Shown here: positions 48,556-56,779 of the stretch, piece after piece | Position numbering within the stretch: the stretch's first letter is position 1 | Layout of the letters: each line of letters opens with the position of its first letter | From: Cystobacter fuscus | GTDB lineage: Bacteria; Myxococcota; Myxococcia; Myxococcales; Myxococcaceae | Reading direction: 5' to 3' | Length of the DNA stretch: 64,000 nucleotides | NCBI RefSeq assembly: GCF_002305875.1 | Contig: NZ_CP022098.1 | Coordinates: 12,090,001 to 12,154,000 of the forward strand | The notes under the pieces: generated by a model | Databases searched by the model: none | What the model was told of the DNA's origin: nothing | Seen by the model: the letters and a program-made list of their open reading frames with translations, nothing else | Program-made: the position numbers and the translations under genes

Positions 48556-49614
48556 ATGAACCGCCGCAAGGCCCCCCTGCTGATGGCCCTGGCCCTGCTC
48601 CTCGCGGGCACCGCCGTCCTCCTCACCCGGCCGCTGCCGGAGTCCGGCGCTCCCCCAGGAGCGTCCCCGGCGCGGCGGGAAGCCACCTCCCCCACCGGCG
48701 CGACTCCGGGCATCCCCCGCGCCCTCGCCCGTCCGCCGGGCACGCCCCCCGAGACTCCCGACGCCGCGCGCTCCGAGGAGGAGCTCATCGCCGCCCTGCG
48801 CGCGCGCTACGGCGGGCGCCTGCACGAGCCCCACACCCAGATGCGCCTGCTGGAGCAGCTCATGCGCCACTTCCAGCAGCTCAACCCCATGGGGTGGGAG
48901 GCCCAGCTGCTGGCGCTCGTGCGGCGGGCCTTCCCGGAACAGGCCGACCTGCTCGCCCAGCGGCTGCGCCAGCGCGTGGAGTACGGGCGGTGGATGGAGG
49001 AGCACCAGAAGGAGCTGCTCGGCCTGCCCGAGGCCGAGCGCCGGGCGGCGGTGTGGGCGGAGCGCGAGCGGCTGTTCGGAAAGGACGTGGCGGAGCGGTT
49101 GTGGGCGGGGGAGCTGCGCTCCGCGGCCGTGTCCGACGCGCTCGGGGCCATCGACGCCCTGCCCCAGGCGAACGTGGGTGAGCGGCTCGAGCGCTACCAG
49201 AAGAGCCTCGCCCAGACGTATGGCGCGGAGTCCACCGAGTACGTGCGCGAGCACCAGCAGGAGCTGATGAACCGCTTCCTCGACCTGGGCTCGGTGCAGC
49301 GAGAGCTCTCGGCGATGTCGCCCGAGGAGCGCGCCCGGAGCCTGCGCGAGGTGCGCCGGGGCATGGGCCTGGACGAGGCGGCGCTCGAGCGGTGGAAGGA
49401 GCTGGACCTGCGGCGCGACACGCGCTGGGAGCTGGGAGAGCGCTACATGGCCGAGCGCGCCGCCCTCACCCAGCAGGCCTCGGGCCCCGAGCTGGACGCG
49501 CGGCTCGCCGCGCTGCGCGCGCGCTACTTCCCGGACGAGGCGGAGACGCTTGCCGAGGAGGAGGCCAGCGGCTTCTTCCGCTTCGGCCAGCCCCGGCAGT
49601 GGGGCCGCAACTGA
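48556..49614 (+). CDS. Probable divergent lipase foldase (Lif-like, 352 aa)
   Basis: Lies 68 bp after the lipase on the same strand. It shows the Lif layout: one N-terminal transmembrane anchor (KAPLLMALALLLAGTAVLL), a Pro/Ala/Gly-rich linker (about 28-75) and a long charged helical domain (about 75-352) with phrases such as RERLFGKDVAERLWAGE and LERYQKSLAQTYGAE, similar to the helical hairpins of Lif. Length is like LifO. The classic RxxFDY-F/C motif of Lif is not found, so the assignment rests on architecture and position. Confidence 0.55.
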   Translation: MNRRKAPLLMALALLLAGTAVLLTRPLPESGAPPGASPARREATSPTGATPGIPRALARPPGTPPETPDAARSEEELIAALRARYGGRLHEPHTQMRLLEQLMRHFQQLNPMGWEAQLLALVRRAFPEQADLLAQRLRQRVEYGRWMEEHQKELLGLPEAERRAAVWAERERLFGKDVAERLWAGELRSAAVSDALGAIDALPQANVGERLERYQKSLAQTYGAESTEYVREHQQELMNRFLDLGSVQRELSAMSPEERARSLREVRRGMGLDEAALERWKELDLRRDTRWELGERYMAERAALTQQASGPELDARLAALRARYFPDEAETLAEEEASGFFRFGQPRQWGRN

Positions 49615-49647
49615 CGGGCCCCCCTTCTCGAGCCATCCCTCGGGCCC

Positions 49648-50502
49648 TCAGTGCCGCACGGCGGCGGCGACGGCGTCGGCGAGCCGGGTGGTGGGACGGC
49701 CGATGAGCCGGCCGAGCTGCCCGGAGGCGTCGTTCAGCTCGCCCCGGCCCGCCCCCTGGTCCGAGTCCACGAGGATCCCCGCGAAGGCGCCCGGCACCCC
49801 CGCCTGCTCCAGCACGCCCTGGTGCTGCGCGGGCGGCAGGTTCTTGAAGACGATGCTCCGGCCCGACTGACGGGACACCTCGGCGGCCAGCTCGGACAGG
49901 GTGAAGGCGGTGTCGCCCGCGAGCTCGTAGACGCGGTTGTCGTGGCCGGTACCGGTGAGCACCTCCACCGCCGCGGCGGCGTAGTCCGCCCGGCTCGCGG
50001 CGGCGACCCGGCCCTCGCCCGAGCTGCCCACGAGCGCGCCGTGCGCCAACGCCGGCGCGAGGTTCTCGGTGTAGTTCTCGAGGTACCAGCCGTTGCGCAG
50101 GAAGACGAAGGGGAGGCCGGAGTCACGGATGAGCTGCTCGGTGGCCTTGTGCTCGGCGGCGAGCGCCAGGCCCGAGCTGTCCGCGCGCAGGATGCTGGTG
50201 TAGACGAGCAGGCGGACTCCGGCCTTCCGGGCGGCCTCCACCACGGCGCGGTGCTGGGCGATGCGCTGGCCCACCTCGCTGGAGGAGATGAGCAGCACCC
50301 GCGTCGCGCCCGCGAAGGCGGCGGCGAGCGTCTCGGGCCGGCCGTAGTCGGCCGGGCGCACCTGCACACCCTTCGCGGCGAGGTCCGCCGCCTTCTGGGG
50401 ATCGCGCACCGCCGCGATGATCTGCCCCGCGGGGACCTTCTTCAGCAGCCCTTCGATGACGTGACGGCCCAGCTTTCCAGTGGCTCCGGTGACGAGAAAC
50501 AT
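49648..50502 (-). CDS. NmrA/YtfG-like NAD(P)H quinone oxidoreductase (284 aa)
   Basis: Atypical short-chain dehydrogenase of the QorB/YtfG group. NADPH motif FLVTGATGKLGRHVIEGLL and the following strand AVRDP point to NADP(H), VLLISSSEVGQRIAQHRAVV to the Rossmann core, YTSILRAD replaces the usual catalytic Tyr region and NGWYLENYTEN fits YtfG/QorB. It may reduce quinones or sense redox state. It is divergent from the HxlR regulator with 102 bp between, containing the operator palindrome. Start ATG 50502 is the family start. Confidence 0.9.
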   Translation of the reverse strand: MFLVTGATGKLGRHVIEGLLKKVPAGQIIAAVRDPQKAADLAAKGVQVRPADYGRPETLAAAFAGATRVLLISSSEVGQRIAQHRAVVEAARKAGVRLLVYTSILRADSSGLALAAEHKATEQLIRDSGLPFVFLRNGWYLENYTENLAPALAHGALVGSSGEGRVAAASRADYAAAAVEVLTGTGHDNRVYELAGDTAFTLSELAAEVSRQSGRSIVFKNLPPAQHQGVLEQAGVPGAFAGILVDSDQGAGRGELNDASGQLGRLIGRPTTRLADAVAAAVRH

Positions 50503-50542
50503 GGGGACTCCCTTTGCGTCGCGGGTGTGCCGCGTTCGAGTT

Positions 50543-50601
50543 GCACTTACCCTAACGCCGTCACTTACCTTGCGTAAGTACCCACCTTTGAGTAAGGTAC
50601 T
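50543..50601. promoter_or_regulatory. Operator region between ytfG-like and HxlR genes
   Basis: The inverted repeat ACTTAC (50563-50568) CTTGC GTAAGT (50574-50579) is perfect. Half-site-like copies flank it, GCACTTACCC near 50543-50551 and GAGTAAGGTAC near 50590-50600. Such paired ACTTAC sites in the divergent promoter are what an HxlR-family dimer recognises, so autoregulation and control of the reductase are likely. Confidence 0.7.
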
Positions 50602-50604
50602 AAC

Positions 50605-51036
50605 ATGGCGGAAAGAAAGCAGCCGGGACGGTTGGCCACGAAGGTGGCGAAGGCGGCGCGCGAGGCGAGGGAGCAGGGAAACGTGCTCGCGCCCATGTGC
50701 CCCTCTCGCGGGGTGCTGGAGCACGTGACGAGCCGCTGGGGCGTGCTGGTGCTCGTGTGCCTGCTGGAGGACACGCACCGCTTCAGCGAGCTGCGGCGCA
50801 AGGTGGGGGGCGTGAGCGAGAAGATGCTCGCCCAGACGCTGCACGCGCTCGAGCAGGATGGCTTCGTGCTGCGCGAGGCCTACGCGGTGATTCCCCCGCG
50901 CGTGGACTACAGCCTCACGCCCCTGGGCCGCGAGGTGGCCGAGCGCGTGGAGTCCCTCGTGGATTGGATCGAGGACAACCTCGGGCGGGTGCTCGAGGCG
51001 CGCGGCAGGTACGCGGCCGACGACCGAGCCTCCTGA
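50605..51036 (+). CDS. HxlR-family transcriptional regulator (143 aa)
   Basis: Winged-helix regulator of the HxlR/YtfH type. CPSRGVLEHVTSRWGVLVLVCL is the characteristic start of the DNA-binding domain, FSELRRKVGGVSEKMLAQTLHALEQDGFVLREAY the recognition helix region, and RVDYSLTPLGREV the wing. The conserved Cys (PMCPSRG) is the residue that senses thiol or quinone stress in YodB/QorR proteins. It lies divergent from the NmrA-like reductase, with the ACTTAC operator between. ATG 50605 follows TAAGG. Confidence 0.93.
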   Translation: MAERKQPGRLATKVAKAAREAREQGNVLAPMCPSRGVLEHVTSRWGVLVLVCLLEDTHRFSELRRKVGGVSEKMLAQTLHALEQDGFVLREAYAVIPPRVDYSLTPLGREVAERVESLVDWIEDNLGRVLEARGRYAADDRAS

Positions 51037-51051
51037 GTCCCCGCGCGGGGC

Positions 51052-51834
51052 CTAGCGCGCGGTGTAGCCGCCGTCCACGACGAGCTCGGTGCCGGTGACG
51101 TAGCGCGAGGCGTCCGAGGCCAGGTAGAGGATGGCCTCGGCGATCTCCTCGGGCTCGGCCATGCGGCCCAGGGGGGCGGAGGCATCCAACTGCTTCCACG
51201 CCTCGGCCTCGCTGCCCACCTGATCGACGAAGCCCTTCCACCAGTCGGCGTTCTGCCAGATGGGCGTGCGCACCCCGCCCGGGAAGACGGTGTTGACGCG
51301 GATGCGGTCGGCCGCGCACTCCATCGCCACCGCCTTGCTCAACATGCGCACCCCGCCCTTGCTCGCCGAATAGGCCGCGGTGCCCGGACTGCCCACCAGC
51401 CCCGACACGCTCGCCACGTTGACGATGGAGCCCTCGCGCTTGCCCGCGCGCATGGCGCGCACCGCGTACTTGATGCCCAGGAAGACGCCGTCCAGGTTCA
51501 CCGCGAGCTGCTCGCGCCACTCGGCCAGCGACAGCTCCGTCACCGCGCGCGACGTGGAGATGCCCGCGTTGTTCACCAGCACGTCCAGCCGCCCATGCGC
51601 CTCGAGCGTCCGGCTCATCACCGCGTGCCACGCCACCTCGTCCGTCACGTCGTGCAGGAGGAACAGCGCCTGCCCGCCCTCGGCGCGGATGTCCCGCGCC
51701 ACCTCCTCGCCCATGGTGGCGATGTCCGTCGCCACCACCCGCGCGCCTTCCCTCGCAAACAACAACGCCGTGGCCCGGCCAATCCCCGACGCCGCCCCCG
51801 TCACGAGGGCCACCTTGTCCTTGAGTCGATCCAT
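51052..51834 (-). CDS. Short-chain dehydrogenase/reductase (260 aa)
   Basis: Classical SDR. VALVTGAASGIGRATALLF (NAD(P) loop), VVATDIAT (Asp after the strand, so NAD is likely), NNAGIS, catalytic VASVSGLVGS ... YSASKGGVR, VNTVFPGGVRTPIW and the C-terminal YVTGTELVVDGGYTAR. The nearest subgroup by overall pattern is the cyclopentanol dehydrogenase/3-oxoacyl reductase type; the substrate is not identifiable. The stop is 16 bp from that of the HxlR gene and converges with it. ATG 51834 is preferred over an ATG five codons upstream. Confidence 0.9.
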   Translation of the reverse strand: MDRLKDKVALVTGAASGIGRATALLFAREGARVVATDIATMGEEVARDIRAEGGQALFLLHDVTDEVAWHAVMSRTLEAHGRLDVLVNNAGISTSRAVTELSLAEWREQLAVNLDGVFLGIKYAVRAMRAGKREGSIVNVASVSGLVGSPGTAAYSASKGGVRMLSKAVAMECAADRIRVNTVFPGGVRTPIWQNADWWKGFVDQVGSEAEAWKQLDASAPLGRMAEPEEIAEAILYLASDASRYVTGTELVVDGGYTAR

Positions 51835-51895
51835 AGCTGGAGGAATCACACCTTACCTGGAACCCGGGCCTGTCCTGTCTGAAATGAAACGGGAT

Positions 51896-52536
51896 TCAGC
51901 CTCCGCCTCCCGCCGGGGGCAGCGAGGCACCATGACGCGCCAGGTCCTCCGGCGTGTTCACGCTCACCACCGCGCGCAGCGCCGGGTCCACCGCGCGCAG
52001 CGCCTGCTCGGGCAGGAGCCTCGCGCGGCAGCCGGCCAGCAGCGCGCGCAGCGAGGGCTCCCCGGCCTCGAGCGCCTCGCCCCAGGGGCGTGCCAGGGCA
52101 CGGTGGTACAGGGCCAGCAGCGGCTCCACCCGGCCCGCCACCGAGAAGGCCACCGCGTCCACCCCGGGCGCGCGCGCCGCCAGCAGCACCCGCGCCACCT
52201 CCCGCGTCACGAAGGGCATGTCGCACGCCACCGCCAGCACCCACTCGGTGCGAGCGCCCACCAACGCCGCGTGGACCCCGCCCGGCGCCCCCGCCCGCGC
52301 ACCACGTCCGCCATCGCGCGCAGGCCCCAGCGCGCGTAGGGCCCGGGCTCGTTGGCCACCAGCAGCACGTCCCCACACAGCCCGCCCAGCGCCAGCACGC
52401 GCTCGAGCACCGGCCGCCCCTCCACCTCCAACAGACCCTTGGCCACGCCCCCCAGCCGGGACCCCCGTCCCCCCGCGATCACCGCCAGCGTCACCTCCGG
52501 AAACTCCACCCGCTCGCTCACCTCGTCGCTCCTCAT
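51896..52536 (-). pseudogene. mobA: Molybdenum cofactor guanylyltransferase MobA, frameshifted
   Basis: MobA joins GMP to molybdopterin to make MGD. From ATG 52536 the N-terminus runs VTLAVIAGGRGSRLGGVAKGLLEV (nucleotide loop) and LLVANEPGPYARWGLRAMADVV in one frame. The C-terminal half, GGVHAALVGARTEWVL, AVACDMPFVTREVARVLL and VEPLLALYHRALARPWGE, is in the next frame. The break lies at the run of five C at 52288-52292; one extra base would restore GRG-APGGVH. It may be a real null mutation or a sequence error. It is divergent from moeA by 93 bp. Confidence 0.85.
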
Positions 52537-52629
52537 GACGTCCCCGGGGGTCGTCCACCACGCGAAACTCCCCTCCACCCCGTCGCCGCCCGCCTCCGCT
52601 TGGGCTAAAGCCCGGTGCACGGCTTCCCC

Positions 52630-53877
52630 ATGTCCCTCACGCCCCTCGCCACCGCCCGGCGGGCCGCCCTCGGCGCGCTCTCGCCCGCGCCCCCCGAGCC
52701 CGTCCCCCTCCTGGACGCCCTCGGAGGCTTCCTCGCCCGGGAGCTCGTCGCCTCGCGCTCGGTGCCCGGCTGCCCCGTGTCCGCCATGGATGGGTACGCC
52801 GTCCGGGCCGAGGACACCACGCACGCCACGCGCGAGCAACCCGTGCGCCTGCGCGTCACCGACACCATCTACGCCGGCCACCTGCCCTCGGGCTCGCTCC
52901 AGCCCGGCCAGACCGCGCGCATCTTCACCGGCGCGCCCCTGCCCGCGGGCGCCACCGCCGTCGTGCGCCAGGAAGTCACCCGGCCCGTGACGGACGGCGG
53001 CGCCGTGGACATCTTCGTCCCCGCGCCCCCCGGCAAGGACATCCGCCCCGAGGGCGAGGAGCTGCTCGTGGGCACCCCCCTGCTGCGCGTCGGGCAGCGC
53101 ATCGATGCCTCCGTGCTCGGTGTCATTGCCTCGCTCGGCGAGTCCCAGGTGCTCGTGCGCCCGCCGCCCCATGTCGCCGTGCTCGCCACCGGCGACGAGC
53201 TCGTGCCGCCCGGCCAGGCGGCCCTCCCCCACCAGGTGTACGAGAGCAACCTCGTGCTCATCTCCGCGCTCGCGCGGGAGGCCGGCGCCCAGGTCGTCGC
53301 CCGGGAGCGCACCGGGGACGACGACGACATGCTGCGCCTGGCCCTGCTGCGCCTGGCGGACCGCGCCCAGGTGCTCATCACCACCGGGGGCGCGTCCGTG
53401 GGGGACAAGGATCGCGTCAAGCGCGTGCTCACCCTGCTGGGTGCCACCTTCCTCGTGGATGGCGTGGCCCTCAAGCCCGGCAAGCCCGTGGCCGTCGCGC
53501 GCCTGGGCACCACCGCCGTCGTCGTGCTGCCCGGCACGCCGGGCGCCGCCCTCGTCGCCTTCGACCAGTTCGCCCGGCCCCTGCTCCTGCGCCACCAGGG
53601 AGTGAGCGAGGAGCGCCAGCTCGTGCGCGCGCGGCTGGACGAGGAACAGCACAAGCAGGCGGGACTCACCTACCTCATCGGCGGCACCCTGGAGACGCGC
53701 GAGGACGGCACCGTGTGGACGCGCCTGCGCGACAAGGGCGGCGGCCATGCCCTGCGCCACATCGGCGCCGAGGGCTTCGCGCTGCTGCCCCCGGGCCGCG
53801 CCGACTTCGCCGAGGGCGAGTTCGTGGACTTCGAGCGCTTCGACCATCCCCGCTACGTGCCCGTGGAGCCGGAATGA
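52630..53877 (+). CDS. moeA: Molybdopterin molybdenumtransferase MoeA (415 aa)
   Basis: Inserts molybdenum into adenylated molybdopterin. The four-domain MoeA pattern is present: VPGCPVSAMDGYAVRAED in the N-terminal part, PLPAGATAVVRQE, the MoCF-binding core VAVLATGDELVPPG and VYESNLVLISALAREAGA, ITTGGASVGDKDRVK, and PVAVARLGTTAVVVLPGTPGAALVAFDQFARP. The C-terminal beta domain follows. ATG 52630 is chosen because the five preceding in-frame codons are weakly supported. Its stop overlaps the next gene by ATGA. The set mobA, moeA, mobB-fdhD equips the formate dehydrogenase. Confidence 0.95.
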   Translation: MSLTPLATARRAALGALSPAPPEPVPLLDALGGFLARELVASRSVPGCPVSAMDGYAVRAEDTTHATREQPVRLRVTDTIYAGHLPSGSLQPGQTARIFTGAPLPAGATAVVRQEVTRPVTDGGAVDIFVPAPPGKDIRPEGEELLVGTPLLRVGQRIDASVLGVIASLGESQVLVRPPPHVAVLATGDELVPPGQAALPHQVYESNLVLISALAREAGAQVVARERTGDDDDMLRLALLRLADRAQVLITTGGASVGDKDRVKRVLTLLGATFLVDGVALKPGKPVAVARLGTTAVVVLPGTPGAALVAFDQFARPLLLRHQGVSEERQLVRARLDEEQHKQAGLTYLIGGTLETREDGTVWTRLRDKGGGHALRHIGAEGFALLPPGRADFAEGEFVDFERFDHPRYVPVEPE

Positions 53878-55298
53878 CGCCCATCGCGGTCTCGATCATC
53901 GGCTGGTCCGGCGCGGGCAAGACGGCGCTCATCACCCGGCTGGTGCCCGAGCTGCGCGCGCGGGGACTGCGCGTGGGCGTGGTGAAGCACACCTCGCATC
54001 CCCACCCCCTGCACCCCGAGGGACGGGACACCGCGCTGCACGCCCGGGCGGGCGCGGCGCTCGTGGCCTTCGCCACCCCCGAGGGCGTGCAGGTGTCGCT
54101 CCCCTCGCCGCCCGCGCGGCTGAGCGCCCTGCTGGAGCGCTTCGCCGGACACCTGGACCTGGTGCTCGTCGAGGGGTGGAAGGACGGGCCCCTGCCCAAG
54201 CTGGAGGTGTGGCGCGAGGGACTCGAGGCACCCCTGTCGGCCACGCGTTCGGACGTGCTCGCCTTCGTCGGGCCGGGAGGGGGTCCGGGCTCCATGATGG
54301 AAGGCCGTCCGCGCTTCGACCCCGAGGACACGCGAGGCATCGCCGACTTCCTCCAGCGCGGCCTGGGCGAGGGAGGCTGGCGTCCCGTGGCGCACTCGCG
54401 ACCCGAGGCTCCGGATCCGGGACGGGCGGGTCCCGCCGTGCTTCCCCCGGGAGTCACCCGGCGGCCGGTGCGGCGGCACACGGTGGACGGCGGCCTGTCT
54501 CCCGAGCGGGACGACGCGGTGGCCATCGAGGAGCCGCTCGACATCCGCGTGAGTGGAGACACGGTGGCCATCACCCTGCGCACGCCCGGCGCGGATCGCT
54601 TCCTCGTCACCGGCTTCCTCTTCGCCGAGGGCCTCATCCACGGGGCGGAGGACCTGGGAGGCCTGGTGCACTGCGGCCGGCCCGGGGAGGAGGGGTATGG
54701 CAACACGGTGGAGGTGACGCCCGCGCCGGGGCTGGTGCTCGATTTGGAGCGCGTGAGCGCCACGCGCCGGGGCACCCTCACCACGGCGGCGTGTGGCGTG
54801 TGTGGCCGGCGCAGCGTGGATGACCTGGTGGCCGCGTGCCACCCGGTGCCCCCGGGCCCGCTGTTCTCCGCGTCCGTACTGGCGAGCGCCCCCGAGCGCC
54901 TGCGCGCCACGCAGCTCAACTTCGCCCACAGCGGCGGAGTCCATGCCGCCGCGGCGCTCGACGTGCACGGCGAGGTGCTCGCGGCCTTCGAGGACGTGGG
55001 GCGCCACAACGCGGTGGACAAGGTGGTGGGGGCGCTGGTGCTCGAGCACGGCCTGCGCTCGGCGCGCACGGCCCTCAAGGACTCACCGCGTCCGGCGCTG
55101 CTCGTGGTCAGCGGACGGGTGGGCTTCGACATCCTCCAGAAAGCCGCCGTGGCACGCATTCCCATTGTCGCCAGCGTGTCCGCCGCCACCTCGCTCGCCA
55201 TCGACCTGGCCGAGCGCGCCGGAATCACCCTCGCCACGTTCGTGCGCGGTGGACGCTTCAACGTCTACTGCCACCCCGAGCGCCTCCGCGAGGACTGA
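53874..55298 (+). CDS. MobB-FdhD fusion protein (474 aa)
   Basis: Residues about 1-165 are MobB, the GTP-binding helper of MobA: VSIIGWSGAGKTALITRLV (P-loop), VVKHTSHPHPLHPEGRDT and LVLVEGWKDGPLPKLEVWR. Residues about 200-474 are FdhD, the sulfurtransferase that passes sulfur from IscS to the Mo cofactor of formate dehydrogenase: EEPLDIRVSGDTVAITLRTPG, FLFAEGLIHG, TTAACGVCGRR with the Cys-x-x-Cys, EDVGRHNAVDKVVGALVL and VASVSAATSLAIDLAERAG. The two are separate genes in most bacteria. The start ATG overlaps the moeA stop. The linker is Arg/Pro-rich. Confidence 0.93.
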   Translation: MTPIAVSIIGWSGAGKTALITRLVPELRARGLRVGVVKHTSHPHPLHPEGRDTALHARAGAALVAFATPEGVQVSLPSPPARLSALLERFAGHLDLVLVEGWKDGPLPKLEVWREGLEAPLSATRSDVLAFVGPGGGPGSMMEGRPRFDPEDTRGIADFLQRGLGEGGWRPVAHSRPEAPDPGRAGPAVLPPGVTRRPVRRHTVDGGLSPERDDAVAIEEPLDIRVSGDTVAITLRTPGADRFLVTGFLFAEGLIHGAEDLGGLVHCGRPGEEGYGNTVEVTPAPGLVLDLERVSATRRGTLTTAACGVCGRRSVDDLVAACHPVPPGPLFSASVLASAPERLRATQLNFAHSGGVHAAAALDVHGEVLAAFEDVGRHNAVDKVVGALVLEHGLRSARTALKDSPRPALLVVSGRVGFDILQKAAVARIPIVASVSAATSLAIDLAERAGITLATFVRGGRFNVYCHPERLRED

Positions 55299-55322
55299 GG
55301 GCAAGCATGCCTCGCGGTGTCG

Positions 55323-55787
55323 TCAGCCGCCTTCTTCTGTCTTTTGACTCCCACCCACCGCCGATGAAGCGGCTCCAGTCTGCGCTGCGCGTGGAATCGC
55401 ATCCTCCGCGAGCCCCTTGCTCTGCTCCGCAGGGGTGAGGATGGACAAAGCACCTTCAACGAGAAGGCGTACTTGAAGAAAAAGATCGGGCGGACAACGA
55501 CCGGAGCTTGCCCTCAAGTGGCCGAGCCGGACGCTGCGCAGTTGCGTCGCATAGAAGAAGGTGTCCTTGGTGAGTGCCAGGGCCTTTCCCGCAGCGGACC
55601 TGCTCGGCACCTCGATGACGGCGTACTCAGCACGCCTGGTGCCCGTGCCACACAGCACGACGGCCCTGTCTTCGCCAGGCTCGAGGCGAACCACGATGGC
55701 CGGATGAGGCGCACCGCCAACATCCACCCACACCAGACTGCGCGCAGCGATTTGATGTTTACGAGGAGGCGGGGAATACCGGTTCAC
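55323..55787 (-). CDS. Possible PemK/MazF-like protein (154 aa)
   Basis: Weak assignment. The core SLVWVDVGGAPHPAIVVRLEPGEDRAVVLCGTG, then VIEVPSRSAAGKALALTKDTFFYATQLRSVRLGHL, is similar in shape to the small SH3-like barrel of PemK/MazF growth inhibitors. The tail (about 100-154) is Ser/Ala-rich. GTG 55787 has GGAGCG upstream and makes the gene overlap the end of the upstream gene by 29 bp; the longer frame back to 55859 is less likely. Codon use is less GC-biased than in neighbours. No obvious antitoxin of the MazE type is adjacent, though the exported protein upstream could be the partner of a two-gene cassette. Confidence 0.4.
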   Translation of the reverse strand: MNRYSPPPRKHQIAARSLVWVDVGGAPHPAIVVRLEPGEDRAVVLCGTGTRRAEYAVIEVPSRSAAGKALALTKDTFFYATQLRSVRLGHLRASSGRCPPDLFLQVRLLVEGALSILTPAEQSKGLAEDAIPRAAQTGAASSAVGGSQKTEEGG

Positions 55788-56640
55788 CCGAACGCTCCGC
55801 AGCGGTGTTGAATCGCACGTATGCTTCTCGAACAGCCCGTGCGGTGCCTGCCAAGGCACTCAGATCGAGTCGCTCCTCCGGGGGGAGGAGGCTCACTGGC
55901 ACATCACTTCCTGGCAAAGCCGCCACGAAGGCCAGCATGCGCCGACTGTTTCTCGCCAGCAATTCCGCGATGGCCAATCCCAACCACCGTTCCGCAGAAG
56001 ACTCCTTGAAGGCGACAGAACCCGCGGCGAAGAGAAGCGCACAGAGCCGCAGCATCGCGAGCAAGGCTTCCGCCATGGGAACCGGAACATCCGGTGAAGA
56101 GACGAATGCGAGCGGATCATCCCCGATGTTGGCTGGAATACCGGAGGCCGCCCCGGAAGGGAGCACCACGAGCCAGGGCTTGATGCACCGGGCGATTTCA
56201 ATCACGTGCGCATCGAACTGCCTCAATGCTGGCAACGCCGCGGGCCCGAGCGCATGGGCAAGACGCGATGAGGCGATGTCCCTCCCCGAGGCCTCATCGA
56301 GGGCCTCGACAGCGTCGAAGCCCTCCTCGGCTGCTTGGGTCGAGAAGCGAAGGAGCGCCTCATGGAATTGGGGATCCTCGAGGACGGCATCGACCCGGGT
56401 GAGGACATCGTCCCGGTTCTCGGATTCGAGGATGTAGGCGCCAAAACTATCGGTCAGCTCGCGAACGCCCTTGAGCAGCGCCGTTTCCGCCGGAGTCAGT
56501 CGCTCACCTGGCAGCAGGGAGAGGATGAACTCCACGAGCGCGAATATGCCTCCCCCCGAGGAGATGGGCAGAGCCGAGGCAATAGTCGGGGAGAGCACCA
56601 TGATCAGGGCGAATATACAGGGTACCGGAGCGTTCCGCAT
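55759..56640 (-). CDS. Exported protein of unknown function (293 aa)
   Basis: Residues 1-23 form a signal peptide (MRNAPVPCIFALIMVLSPTIASA). The mature part is helical and alanine-leucine-rich, with LTPAETALLKGVRELTDSFGAYILES near residue 50, RVDAVLEDPQFHEALLRFSTQAAEEG, then a hydrophobic stretch (AMLRLCALLFAAGSVAF) and a tail ending in GEPVFPASS. No family recognised. Base composition is lower in G+C than its neighbours and codons such as AGA, TTG and TCA appear more often, so it may have been acquired. It overlaps the possible PemK-like gene by 29 bp and is in the same orientation. Confidence 0.6.
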   Translation of the reverse strand: MRNAPVPCIFALIMVLSPTIASALPISSGGGIFALVEFILSLLPGERLTPAETALLKGVRELTDSFGAYILESENRDDVLTRVDAVLEDPQFHEALLRFSTQAAEEGFDAVEALDEASGRDIASSRLAHALGPAALPALRQFDAHVIEIARCIKPWLVVLPSGAASGIPANIGDDPLAFVSSPDVPVPMAEALLAMLRLCALLFAAGSVAFKESSAERWLGLAIAELLARNSRRMLAFVAALPGSDVPVSLLPPEERLDLSALAGTARAVREAYVRFNTAAERSGEPVFPASS

Positions 56641-56779
56641 CCCCAGCACCTGAAGTAAAAAATCCAATGTTTACTAGACGTTACGCCTGTTCTCCACAGC
56701 CGTGGCCTCGTCGGCCGAGGCTCTGGGTGGGACAGCGTCGCCTGCTCCGTCTCCGCCCATGGACCACTTGCCCGCCCGC

